46,869 nt of DNA from Deltaproteobacteria bacterium (GTDB lineage Bacteria > Desulfobacterota > Binatia > UTPRO1): NCBI GenBank assembly GCA_029262315.1, contig JAJCZP010000144.1, forward strand, positions 1 through 46,869, written 5' to 3'. Positions 8,650-16,669 of this stretch are shown in pieces (the first letter of the stretch is position 1; the number at the start of each line of letters is the position of its first letter). Under the pieces are notes generated by a model that saw only the letters and a program-made list of their open reading frames with translations, was not told where the DNA came from and did not search any database. A program made the translations under genes and the position numbers.

Positions 8650-9843
8650 ATGTCGCCCACGCCATCCGTTAGCCGCGAGACGCTCGTCGTCTCCTGCTTC
8701 CTCGTCGCGGTCGCCGCCGTTCTCGCCTTGGCAGTGTCAGGTGCGATCGAGGGCAGCATCGGCGGGGTCGAGTTCCGCGTGCGCTACAAAGGAGTCGCGC
8801 GGACGACGGTAGGCGCCTGGATGATCTTGTTGCTGGTGCCGAAGTTCCGCCGTGCCGTTCCGTATCGCTGGGATGCGGCCGATGGCCCGCTGTTGCTCTT
8901 CTTCGTCGTGGCCGTGCTCTCGGTGGTGTGCGGTGGCGGCCACATGGGCGATATCCGGAACCTCTGGGCCGCGATCGGTTTCGGCGCCCTCGGAAGGGCG
9001 CTGTTCTACCCGGTCGAGCGCCGTCATCTCTTCATTCATTACTTTGGGGGCATGGTGCTGCTGGTGATCGCGCACGAGTTGGTGCGCAATCCCGAAGTGT
9101 TCGAGTTCTCGCAGTTCAGCCGCTACCGGCTCGTCACCGGCAACCCGAATCCCCTGGGGTTTTTGTTCGCTATGACGGCCCCACTCTTTCTCGCTGAGGC
9201 GCTCACCGCGTCGCGCGTGCGCGCCGTCGTCACGAGCGGCTACTTCATCGCGGCCGTCGCGGGGGTCCTCCTCACCTTCTCGCGAAGCGCCGCCCTGGGA
9301 TTGCTGGCGAGCACCGTCCTGGTCCTTTGGCAGCATCCGCAACGCCGCCGCATGTTGCTCGTCGCTGGGGTGGGGGTGCTCGTGTTCTTCGCCGTGCAGC
9401 GTCCAGATCAATGGTACGGCACACGCACCGGCGGAGACACCGACCGCCTGCGCATTCTCCACACCGCGGCCACGCTCGGCTTTGAAGACCCCGTCCTCGG
9501 CATCGGCTATGGCGGCGGCAACCTCGAAGAGCGGTTTCCCGATCGCTTCGAAGAACTCTACGGCCGCAGCGCCTTCTTCTATCACTCCGGGAATCAGGTC
9601 CTCGACATCTTCGTCGGCACGGGGCTGTTGGGGCTGCTCTGCGTCGGGTGGTGGGTGCGGGTGCTATTCGTGCGCGCGTGGCGCGAGTTTCGGCACGCGC
9701 GGCGGCAGTCCCCGACGGCGGATCAATTCGCGATGCTGGCCGGCGTCGCGCTCATGGCGATGCTGGAACCGCCGATGAGCAATGGGTGGCTTTCGATCGT
9801 GTTGTTCCTGGCGATCGCCTATGTGCGGCGTCCAGCGCCGTAG
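8650..9843 (+). CDS. O-antigen ligase/polymerase-like membrane protein
   Basis: This 397-residue polytopic protein has about ten hydrophobic segments. The signature part is GNPNPLGFLFAMTAPL followed by LTFSRSAALGLLAS, typical of the Wzy_C/WaaL superfamily. A later periplasmic loop holds GIGYGGGN and YHSGNQVLDIFVGTGLLGLL, comparable to the His-containing loop of O-antigen ligases. These enzymes join or polymerise undecaprenyl-linked glycans in the inner membrane. The ATG at 8650 has no strong ribosome site. The gene follows the SGNH hydrolase by 84 bp and may be cotranscribed. Ligase and polymerase cannot be told apart here. Confidence 0.78.
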   Translation: MSPTPSVSRETLVVSCFLVAVAAVLALAVSGAIEGSIGGVEFRVRYKGVARTTVGAWMILLLVPKFRRAVPYRWDAADGPLLLFFVVAVLSVVCGGGHMGDIRNLWAAIGFGALGRALFYPVERRHLFIHYFGGMVLLVIAHELVRNPEVFEFSQFSRYRLVTGNPNPLGFLFAMTAPLFLAEALTASRVRAVVTSGYFIAAVAGVLLTFSRSAALGLLASTVLVLWQHPQRRRMLLVAGVGVLVFFAVQRPDQWYGTRTGGDTDRLRILHTAATLGFEDPVLGIGYGGGNLEERFPDRFEELYGRSAFFYHSGNQVLDIFVGTGLLGLLCVGWWVRVLFVRAWREFRHARRQSPTADQFAMLAGVALMAMLEPPMSNGWLSIVLFLAIAYVRRPAP

Positions 9844-9846
9844 CGG

Positions 9847-11622
9847 CTAGAACGCGTACGTGGCCCGCAGGCCTGTCTCAGAACGGCCCCGTTGCGTACC
9901 GATGTTCCAAGGATCGAACGGACCTTTCTGGATGTCGTCTTGCGCGGACGTGAAGATGCGTTGCGTGACGTTCAGGGTCACGTGCGCGCTCCAGGAGTAG
10001 TCGACGCTCCAGAAGAGATTCATCGCGTAGCTGTTGACGGGATCGAGCACGATGCCGACGACCGGTACCACCGTGCCGTTTCGAAGGAACGCGAGGGCGG
10101 CGAGCGTGAGCAGGGCTTCCCACCGATGGACGTTGTCCCGGAAAGAGCCACTGCCCGAAGGGTCATCGCACGGCTCGGGTGGCTCGGCGCCGCAGAAGGG
10201 GCGCGAGCGCTGTCCCGCGGTTGGGAGATCGAGTGGCCCCGTGAGGGTGCCAACACTACCGATCAAGTGGTGGACGTAGGCCTGCCATGCGATGAAGATG
10301 GGCGATCCGTTCAGTCCGGGTGGGACGACCGCACGATCCAGCGCGACCATGGCCTTCCAATAGTCCCGTGTGCTCACGCCAGGAAGCAGGGGCGCCAAGG
10401 TTGTGCTCTTGCTTCGATCAAAGAGTGGTAGGTCGAGGTCGAGTACGCTCTCGACCCGCAGCGTCGCCGATGTCCATCTTGCGTCGAAGTAGTTCGCCGA
10501 GATGCCGATCGTGTGCACGTACGGAGCAACGTACTCCGCGGGTAGCGTGCCGCGGGAGAGAAGTTGCTGGGTGCGGAGCCGGCCAGCGAGGTTGTCGGCG
10601 ATGCCCCGGACCGGCGCGAAGGGCGTCCCGTCATCTCCGGCCCAGCGCTGGTGGAAGTAGTGGATTCCCAGCCTGAGGTTGCCCACTTGGCCGGTAACTT
10701 GCGTCCCGACCTGACTGTTCTCCCGGGGATGTCGACTGTACGCCCCTTGTCGAAAGAGGGTTGAGCCATTGGCGAGCCTCTGCACTCCGGTAAACGGAGC
10801 GTGGAATGCTCCATCCTCCCGGTTCGTGAGCGGGTGGAGCAATCGAATCCCCCACGGTCGTGGGAGAAAGGAGACTCTGGCCGGTCGCCAGTCTCCTGGA
10901 TTCCAGTACGCCTCGATGACGACATCCGTAAGAGGGCCGACCGAGCCTATTCTCCACCAGGCTCGTGCCATCCAGAGGGGGATTCGGAGGTCATTCCATC
11001 CGAAGGCCGGCGGCGGGAGTTCTTGCGCTCCATGCCACGAGACGTCGAGAGGGTTGGCGCGATCGAGCATCCGAAAGAAGTCAGCCTCTCCCCACACGAT
11101 CTGCTGTCGACCCAGGCGGAATCGGAGTGGGAGGCGGCGTAGCTCGAAGTCGAGGTAGGCCTGTCGGAGCTGATGTTCGGATCGTATCGCTGATCGCGCC
11201 CGCGGTGTCAGATCCGCAAGGCTGCGCGGCACGACACGACTCGGCCGACGGCCTCGTAAGTCCCGTTCGCGAAACGTGGGCGTGTAGTCGTAGACGCTGT
11301 CGTATGTGGTCCGGGATTCGAGAACGATGCCTAGGTTCTCGATCCACGGGGCTCCGAATGTGAGCCGCGCCGGCACGGTCGGCGGTGTCCACCGGAGGCG
11401 AGTGTGGAGGGTCGTCCGCTGTTGGATGAGTTGAAACTCTCCTGCGTTCGGGTGTCGGATCAGGTTCTGTGACTGAACGTTCATTGCGATCTCGTAGGGC
11501 CGCAACCCCTTCGGGGCAGGCGCCGCCGGCGCAGGGGCCGGGGCGCAGGCGAGTGCGATGAGCAGGAGGGCCGCGCGTTTCAGTGCCCGGACGGGCGCCG
11601 CAGTCTGGCTGAACGCATTCAT
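9847..11622 (-). CDS. DUF1302 family outer-membrane (porin-like) protein
   Basis: About 591 residues from the ATG at 11622 (MNAFSQTAAP). Upstream in-frame residues are not needed, because a signal peptide follows directly (AALLLIALACAPAPAPA). The body alternates polar and aromatic residues as in beta-barrels. It carries the DUF1302 hallmark FRLGRQQIVWGEADFFRMLDRANPLD near residues 165-190 and ends in a terminal aromatic, TYAF, as outer-membrane proteins do. The family is outer-membrane and often found with lipid or steroid metabolism; its exact role is unsettled. The gene converges on the O-antigen ligase-like gene with a 3 bp gap and diverges from the RiPP cluster. Confidence 0.85.
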   Translation of the reverse strand: MNAFSQTAAPVRALKRAALLLIALACAPAPAPAAPAPKGLRPYEIAMNVQSQNLIRHPNAGEFQLIQQRTTLHTRLRWTPPTVPARLTFGAPWIENLGIVLESRTTYDSVYDYTPTFRERDLRGRRPSRVVPRSLADLTPRARSAIRSEHQLRQAYLDFELRRLPLRFRLGRQQIVWGEADFFRMLDRANPLDVSWHGAQELPPPAFGWNDLRIPLWMARAWWRIGSVGPLTDVVIEAYWNPGDWRPARVSFLPRPWGIRLLHPLTNREDGAFHAPFTGVQRLANGSTLFRQGAYSRHPRENSQVGTQVTGQVGNLRLGIHYFHQRWAGDDGTPFAPVRGIADNLAGRLRTQQLLSRGTLPAEYVAPYVHTIGISANYFDARWTSATLRVESVLDLDLPLFDRSKSTTLAPLLPGVSTRDYWKAMVALDRAVVPPGLNGSPIFIAWQAYVHHLIGSVGTLTGPLDLPTAGQRSRPFCGAEPPEPCDDPSGSGSFRDNVHRWEALLTLAALAFLRNGTVVPVVGIVLDPVNSYAMNLFWSVDYSWSAHVTLNVTQRIFTSAQDDIQKGPFDPWNIGTQRGRSETGLRATYAF

Positions 11623-11966
11623 TGGTGGCCTGGGGCCGTTGCAAGGGGTGGGCCCCCGAGGAGGGTCGCGCTTGGTCCGGCCGTCCGCCGCTTCTCCTGG
11701 TCCGCCGGGCCGCACAGTTTTCGATTGGCAACTGTAGGTGCTCCCGTGTCCCGCGAGTTGTCAGCGGGGTTGCCAGTGGGCAGCGTCGCAGACCGTTCAG
11801 TGGGCTGGGCTTGGTGGCATCCGACTTGCTGTGATCGTGAGTCTCGGGTTGCGCAAGACTGACGTCGAACGCCGCCCGGAAGTCGGAGGAGCCACGCCGC
11901 CTCCGGTTTCGTCGACCTACTGTCGAGCAACGGGAGCGCAACGCGCTTCGGGAAGGAGAGGGTGCG
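11623..11966. promoter_or_regulatory. Intergenic region between the DUF1302 gene and the RiPP precursor gene
   Basis: This is 344 bp between divergent genes and must hold both promoters, but I see no convincing -35/-10 pair. A small inverted repeat, CGGAGG/CCTCCG, lies at 11884-11889 and 11900-11905. The precursor ribosome site AAGGAG is at 11953-11958. No regulator gene lies in or next to the cluster. Long open frames here look like GC-rich artefacts. Confidence 0.35.
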
Positions 11967-12101
11967 ATGGAAGCGAACGACAAGAACGACTGTGTGGTGG
12001 AAGACCTCGAGGTGCCTGGGCACGTCGGGGAGTTGGATGGGGTCGCGGCTGGAGCCACGTGCACCACCACCTGCTGCTGCGCTAGCGCGCAGTGTGATTG
12101 A
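11967..12101 (+). CDS. Azole-type RiPP (TOMM/LAP) precursor peptide
   Basis: This is a 44-residue ORF with a good ribosome site (AAGGAG, nine bases before the ATG). The N-terminal part (residues 1 to about 29) is acidic, contains VVEDLEVPG and has a single Cys. It looks like a leader of the thiopeptide/TOMM kind, where D-x-LEV/LEI motifs are common. The C-terminal core (about residues 30-44) is ATCTTTCCCASAQCD, with five Cys, four Thr and one Ser available for conversion to thiazol(in)es and (methyl)oxazol(in)es. A Gly-Ala-rich stretch (GVAAGA) just before it could be the cleavage region. The next genes encode a complete cyclodehydratase and dehydrogenase set. The combination makes the assignment strong although the peptide matches no named product that I recognise. 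Confidence 0.9.
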   Translation: MEANDKNDCVVEDLEVPGHVGELDGVAAGATCTTTCCCASAQCD

Positions 12102-12134
12102 CGTGCGGAGCGCCCGCGGCGCGTGCTCCGCACG
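12102..12134 (+). terminator. Perfect hairpin just after the precursor stop codon
   Basis: CGTGCGGAGC (12102-12111) pairs perfectly with GCTCCGCACG (12125-12134) around a 13-base loop. It begins on the base after the precursor stop and has no T-run. It is therefore more likely a 3' end stabiliser or a partial terminator than a full intrinsic terminator. Such an element would raise the level of the precursor message over that of the enzymes. Confidence 0.65.
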
Positions 12135-12165
12135 GATCCACACCCGCGGGTTCTGCGCAGTTCAT

Positions 12166-12202
12166 CGTTGGCGGAGGTGCTCGAGAGGTCCCTCCGCCAA
12201 CG
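12166..12202 (+). terminator. Second perfect hairpin between precursor and enzyme genes
   Basis: CGTTGGCGGAGG (12166-12177) pairs perfectly over 12 bp with CCTCCGCCAACG (12191-12202), again around a 13-base loop that contains the palindrome CTCGAG. No T-run follows. It ends 30 bases before the start of the cyclodehydratase partner gene, so it could also influence initiation there. Confidence 0.65.
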
Positions 12203-12232
12203 GCAACGACCAGAATGGAGGAGCACGAAGAG

Positions 12233-13162
12233 ATGGTCGAACTAGGCGACGCACAGCAACTCTTCGTACGACCGGAGTTCGAAATTCTCCCCACCGACGA
12301 GTCTCGTGTTCTCATGAGGTCGCCCGAGAAGGGTGTCCGCGTACGCGTCGAGGGGATGGCCGCCGATGAGCTCGCGACAGCGTTGCGTTCGGTGGATGGA
12401 TCCCGTCAGTTCGGCGCACTGCGCGCATACGGTCGAGGTTTTGAGGATCTCGTCGGAGAGTTGGTGGTTCGAGACGTGATCCGATTCGGAGACAAGGAGT
12501 CCTTGTCCGAGGCAGCGCGCTGCTTCGCGCGAACGCACGACGATCCGAAGTCCTGTTACGCCAGACTAGGCGCGAGTCGGGTCGCTGTGTGCGGAACAAG
12601 CGATCTTGCGGATCAGGTTCGGCGAGGGTTGCGCGAGGTCGGAGTCCAGTCTCGAGAATGGCCATCGGAAGGCGCTGACTTGATCATCGCATGTCTCCGC
12701 AGTCCCCGAGATCCGTATGCTGAACTCGTGCACGAGCAATCGCGGACCAAGCAGATCCCCTGGTTGCCGCTGCTCGTGTTCGGCGACGCGGGATTCGTTG
12801 GGCCACTTTTCCTGCCCAACGAAGGCCCGTGCCTCAGGTGCCTACAGTCGCGAGAGGCGGCGAACTGGGCTGATCCGGAACTGACGACGCTCTACTACAA
12901 GGTAGTTGCCGACAGGCGAAAGAGCGCCTCCACGTATGGTTCCCTGCCAGCGTATCTGGGATTGGTCAGCTACTGGGGGGTGCTCGAAGCAACGAAATTT
13001 CTGGCGCAGTTTCGGATGCCCGCAATCCTCGGCACCATGCTTCGTCTCGATTTTGCGCGTGCGGAGGCTGAGGCTCATCGTGTCTTCGCCGTTCCGCGTT
13101 GCCGCGGTTGCTCTCCCGGGGGGACTCGCCCACCGGTCGACGGCCTGCTGTGCTCGACCTGA
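12233..13162 (+). CDS. TOMM cyclodehydratase partner (leader-binding, ThiF/SagC-like)
   Basis: About 309 residues. The ATG at 12233 is preferred because GGAGGAG lies nine bases before it; the in-frame ATG at 12215 overlaps that site. Residues 1-90 (FEILPTDESRVLMRS, LRSVDGSRQFGALRAYG) look like a winged-helix RiPP recognition element that binds the leader peptide. The rest is the E1/ThiF-like domain, with GPLFLPNEGPCLRCL and a C-terminal CRGC giving a Cys4 zinc site (C200, C203, C290, C293). The protein would present the precursor to the YcaO enzyme. As usual for TOMM partners, the classic ATP-binding loop of E1 proteins is not obvious. Its TGA overlaps the YcaO start. Confidence 0.9.
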   Translation: MVELGDAQQLFVRPEFEILPTDESRVLMRSPEKGVRVRVEGMAADELATALRSVDGSRQFGALRAYGRGFEDLVGELVVRDVIRFGDKESLSEAARCFARTHDDPKSCYARLGASRVAVCGTSDLADQVRRGLREVGVQSREWPSEGADLIIACLRSPRDPYAELVHEQSRTKQIPWLPLLVFGDAGFVGPLFLPNEGPCLRCLQSREAANWADPELTTLYYKVVADRRKSASTYGSLPAYLGLVSYWGVLEATKFLAQFRMPAILGTMLRLDFARAEAEAHRVFAVPRCRGCSPGGTRPPVDGLLCST

Positions 13163-14496
13163 TGAGCGAGGCGCAGGCACGCGAGCGCTTGGAGCGCGCG
13201 CTGGATCTAGTTGGCGATTGGTGCGGGCTCGTCCGCCAGGTCGTGATGCACGAGGTCGGTCCGGCGGACCCGCCGCTGTTTTTCGCTACGGCCAGGCTCG
13301 GTTCGACACGGGGGTTCTCCGACGTCGAGGCGGGGCTACTCAACGGTGGCGCTGGGTCTGATGCGGCAACCGCCGTGATGGGCGCGATTGGCGAGGCGAT
13401 GGAGCGCTATAGCCTCGGGTTGTATCGCGAGAAAGACCTGGTGCGGGGGACGTTCGCGGAGCTTGAGGGAGAGGCGCTGGATCCCCGCCAGCTCATATTC
13501 TTCAGTGACGAACAGTATGGCTGGAAGGGGTTTCCATACGCCCGGTTCGATCCGTGGCTCCCCTTGAGCTGGGTTCCGGGGGTGTCGTTGATCGATGGGC
13601 GCCAGCGGCTCGTTCCCGCAGCCAGGGTGTTTACGCCGTATGTCGCGCCCAGCAGAGCCGAGCTGCTGATGCAGTCGACCAGCACCGGAGCCGCTTGCCA
13701 GGGCAGTCGCGCACTCGCCGTGCTGAGCGCGCTCCACGAGTGCATCGAGCGGGATGCCTTCGTGATCGCGTGGTTGAATCGGCTGCCTCTGCTCGAACTC
13801 TCCGCCGACGACCTTCTCGGGCACGGCGACGATGATTTGCTGCATGGTCTCGCGCGACGAGGAATCACGCCGCGATGGTTCGATGCGACGACCGATCTCG
13901 CTTGCCCGAGCGTCGTCTGTGTCTTGGAGGGGTGCGGGCCTGGAGTGCCGTCGCAGGCATTCGGTGCGGCGACGCGGCCGACGCTGCGCGCTGCCGGGCG
14001 CAAGGCGCTCGTCGAGAGCGCGCATACGTGGTTTTGGATTCGTACGCGATTGCTCGACACGCGCCTCGCGCTTCCGAGTCGCGCCGATTTCGCCGATGTG
14101 ACGTCGTTGAACGCGCACTCGCTTCTCTATGCCGCTCCGCGCATGCGCGCGTACACGCGCTTTCTGCAGGGTGACGGCCCGACGCCGGGGCGGACGTGCG
14201 AAGCAGAACCGCGGAATCCATGCCGCGATGCGCGCCAGGAACTCGCGCACTGGATTGGCGTGTTGGCTGACGCTGGTCTCGAGGCGGTGGCCATCGACCT
14301 CACACCGCCAGAGATCGCGGATCTCGGCTTCGAGGTGGTCCGCGTCGTCGTCAGTGATCTGCATCCTCTGTGGGGTGGGCACCACGTGCGCTGCCTCGGC
14401 GGCGAGCGCGTGCGCAAGGTTCCCGTGGCGCTCGGGTATCGCGACCGAGAGGCGACGACAGTAGAGCTGAACTCCGCGCCGCATCCGATGCCGTAG
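13162..14496 (+). CDS. YcaO-domain azoline-forming cyclodehydratase
   Basis: About 444 residues from the ATG at 13162, which shares its A with the stop of the preceding gene. The enzyme would use ATP to convert Cys, Thr and Ser of the precursor core to azolines. YcaO signatures are present: GGAGSDAATAVMGAIGEAMERYS (E78, E81, R82) and ALHECIERDAFVIAWLN. The protein ends APHPMP, which fits the C-terminal PxPxP motif typical of azoline-forming YcaO enzymes. It is split from its partner protein (separate C and D proteins), not fused. The next gene begins 23 bp later after a GGGAGGGGGAAGG ribosome site. Confidence 0.95.
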   Translation: MSEAQARERLERALDLVGDWCGLVRQVVMHEVGPADPPLFFATARLGSTRGFSDVEAGLLNGGAGSDAATAVMGAIGEAMERYSLGLYREKDLVRGTFAELEGEALDPRQLIFFSDEQYGWKGFPYARFDPWLPLSWVPGVSLIDGRQRLVPAARVFTPYVAPSRAELLMQSTSTGAACQGSRALAVLSALHECIERDAFVIAWLNRLPLLELSADDLLGHGDDDLLHGLARRGITPRWFDATTDLACPSVVCVLEGCGPGVPSQAFGAATRPTLRAAGRKALVESAHTWFWIRTRLLDTRLALPSRADFADVTSLNAHSLLYAAPRMRAYTRFLQGDGPTPGRTCEAEPRNPCRDARQELAHWIGVLADAGLEAVAIDLTPPEIADLGFEVVRVVVSDLHPLWGGHHVRCLGGERVRKVPVALGYRDREATTVELNSAPHPMP

Positions 14497-14519
14497 GCAG
14501 CAACCGGGAGGGGGAAGGT

Positions 14520-15317
14520 ATGAGTCTGACCATCAATGAGTATTTCGGCCGGGTGCCGTCGCGACTCGACGAACTCTACCACGGCAACTCCAAGCACTCG
14601 CCGACCCGCGTGTCGTTTGCGACTCGGTTGCAAGTCGCGCAGAGGGATCGCTGGGTTCACGAGGCGCATCGAGCAAGACGCGGCCGGTACCGCAGCTATC
14701 CTCGGAATGGGCGGGTCCAGCTTCCGGGGGCACCGCTACCGTTGTCACTTTCACTAGAGGAGGCGATCGCGGGCAGGCGGTCGCATCGCCAGTTCGGAGA
14801 GCAGTCGATTTCGATCGCGGAACTCTCGACGCTTCTGGCCATGAGCTACGGGGCAGGGCAGGGCAGAGCCGGCAGGCGCGGGCGACCGACGCCTTCTGGC
14901 GGGGGGTTGTACCCCCTGGACCTCTACGTACTTCAGGTCGCGGGACGGTCGGCGTGCGAAGGGGCCTATCACTATCACCCGGGGGAGCACGCGCTGCAGC
15001 GGGTCCGGCCGGTGTGCGAGATCGCGGATCTCGAAGCGTCGTCGATGTATCCGGAGACCGTGCGGGCTGCGAGCGCCATACTCGTCATCGTCGGGGACCT
15101 GGAGCGTTGCCGTTTCAAGTACGGAGAGCGCGCGTATCGGTTGGCCCTCTTGGAAGCCGGTCACGTAAGCCAGACGCTGTACCTGATCGCGGCGGCGCTG
15201 CGGATCGGCATTGTTGCGCTCGATGGCTTCTACGACGATCGCGTGCACGCTCTCTTGGATGTCGATGGTGTTTCCGAGATCGCGCTGACATCGCTGGCGG
15301 TTGGCCGTCTTCCCTGA
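14520..15317 (+). CDS. SagB-type FMN-dependent azoline dehydrogenase
   Basis: 265 residues from the ATG at 14520. The family oxidises azolines to aromatic azoles with FMN. Visible motifs are GRRSHRQFG (phosphate binding), PTPSGGGLYPLDLYV and RFKYGERAYRLALLEAGHVSQ. The last contains the Lys200-Tyr201 pair, equivalent to the catalytic Lys-Tyr of TOMM dehydrogenases and missing from simple nitroreductases. A mature product with aromatic thiazoles/oxazoles is therefore expected. The stop overlaps the next ATG (TGATG). Confidence 0.93.
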   Translation: MSLTINEYFGRVPSRLDELYHGNSKHSPTRVSFATRLQVAQRDRWVHEAHRARRGRYRSYPRNGRVQLPGAPLPLSLSLEEAIAGRRSHRQFGEQSISIAELSTLLAMSYGAGQGRAGRRGRPTPSGGGLYPLDLYVLQVAGRSACEGAYHYHPGEHALQRVRPVCEIADLEASSMYPETVRAASAILVIVGDLERCRFKYGERAYRLALLEAGHVSQTLYLIAAALRIGIVALDGFYDDRVHALLDVDGVSEIALTSLAVGRLP

Positions 15318-16669
15318 TGCCGGTCGACGATGAGCGATGCCGGCGCGCCGCCCGTGGCCAGCACACGGGTCGGGTCGGGACGGGTGACGCCCAGCGGGTC
15401 GTCGATGAGGTCGAAGGGGCGATCGCCTTCGAACGGGCGCTGCTGATTGGTGCCGCGGGGTGGATCGCTCGCAGCCCTTCCCTGGCGGACAAGCTCTTCC
15501 TTTGCCGATGGGTGTGGGCGGCTGCCGAGCGCGTGCGCACGCTCGATCGGGCATTGCCGCCCAGTCGGCGCGGAGACGCGCTCGAGGCGGGGTCGGACGC
15601 GGGCACACGACACCTCGTCGCGACCACGATTGCGGCTCCCTCCGCCCGCGCGTTCGTCAGAGGCCTGGTCGAGTCCGTCTTGCCGGCCGCCGCGGTGATC
15701 TACTCCGGAATGGCCCGGCAGCATGGGCTTGCGGCAAGGGCAGCGCAGGTGTGCGCTCGAGACTATCGTCGAGTCACGGGAGGAAGGCCTCCCCGCGCCC
15801 GGGCGTCGATGAACGAGGCCGAACGCGCCTACCGAAGCCGGCTACACACTCTCGCGGCGCAGACGCGCGGCTGGCAGGCGGGCGACCGTGGTGTGTCGAT
15901 TGCCAGGGACGTGTTGAAGCCCGCACGCGAGCCTTCGATCCAGGCGCAGGCTTGCGGTGAGGTTCGTCCGGAGGACTGGCTTGGATCGGGAGAGCGGGAA
16001 CATCATCAATACCTGCATCAGCTGATCGGTTTCGAGATCGTCGCGTTCGAGACGGTCGGACGGCAAATCGCCGATTTTCCGACGATGCCGTGGGCGTTCC
16101 ACAGCGACTTGGCGATGCAGATTCGCGACGAGTATCGACATTTGCTGATGTGGCTGGAGCGCTTGCGACGTCGAGGCGGCAGGCTTGGCGACTTCCGTCT
16201 GTGTTCGCTGGAGTTCGATCTCTGCGCCGGCCAGCCATTGGCGGCAAGGTTGGCCCTGTTCCAGCGGCTAGTCGAGGGCTTCGCCCTGGAGGCGTTGGAT
16301 CTCAATAGACTGCTTTGGGAAGCGCGGGGTGACGTCGTGATGCTCGACTACATCGAGCGCGTACAGCTGGACGAGGTGATGCACGTCAGAAAGGGAAACG
16401 AGTGGCTCCGCTGGCTGTGTGGTGAAGAGCAGAACATCACCGCGGTAGTGACGCGGGCGCTGGCCGAGGCGCGAGCACGTCTGGTCGACACGGCGCAGGC
16501 GCTGGCTGTGCGCGGATGTGTCGAGACGGGGAACCTCGAGCGGCTGCTGGGTAAGCTGGACCAGGGGCGCGGGATGCCTGTGAACGTCGAGCTGCGACGA
16601 CGCGCGGGCTTCTCGGACGAAGCGATTCGCCACGAGGGCCTCCGCCGCGATGTGCGGGTGTCGCTTTGA
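15317..16669 (+). CDS. Ferritin-like diiron protein (DUF455-like) in the RiPP cluster
   Basis: 450 residues from the ATG at 15317, overlapping the dehydrogenase stop. Residues 1 to about 200 are helical and of no clear family. The C-terminal half is a four-helix ferritin-like domain with a full diiron ligand set: E240/E245 in GFEIVAFETV, E272-x-x-H275 in RDEYRHLLMW, E320/E325 in EGFALEALDL and E353-x-x-H356 in LDEVMHVRKGNEWL. The best resemblance is DUF455/MiaE-like proteins. A diiron oxygenase, hydroxylase or desaturase acting on the azole peptide is a reasonable inference. Self-protection against oxidants cannot be excluded. This gene is not part of the standard streptolysin S set. Confidence 0.8.
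   Translation: MPVDDERCRRAARGQHTGRVGTGDAQRVVDEVEGAIAFERALLIGAAGWIARSPSLADKLFLCRWVWAAAERVRTLDRALPPSRRGDALEAGSDAGTRHLVATTIAAPSARAFVRGLVESVLPAAAVIYSGMARQHGLAARAAQVCARDYRRVTGGRPPRARASMNEAERAYRSRLHTLAAQTRGWQAGDRGVSIARDVLKPAREPSIQAQACGEVRPEDWLGSGEREHHQYLHQLIGFEIVAFETVGRQIADFPTMPWAFHSDLAMQIRDEYRHLLMWLERLRRRGGRLGDFRLCSLEFDLCAGQPLAARLALFQRLVEGFALEALDLNRLLWEARGDVVMLDYIERVQLDEVMHVRKGNEWLRWLCGEEQNITAVVTRALAEARARLVDTAQALAVRGCVETGNLERLLGKLDQGRGMPVNVELRRRAGFSDEAIRHEGLRRDVRVSL

Noticed and set aside
11738..12085. An open frame overlapping the precursor gene in another frame
   Set aside because: It has no ribosome site, ends in an HHHLLLR artefact of the Cys/Thr codons and would conflict with the much better precursor ORF.
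11967..16669. Assignment as a thiopeptide cluster
   Set aside because: The leader resembles thiopeptide leaders, but no split LanB-type dehydratase or pyridine-forming enzyme is found on either side within the window.
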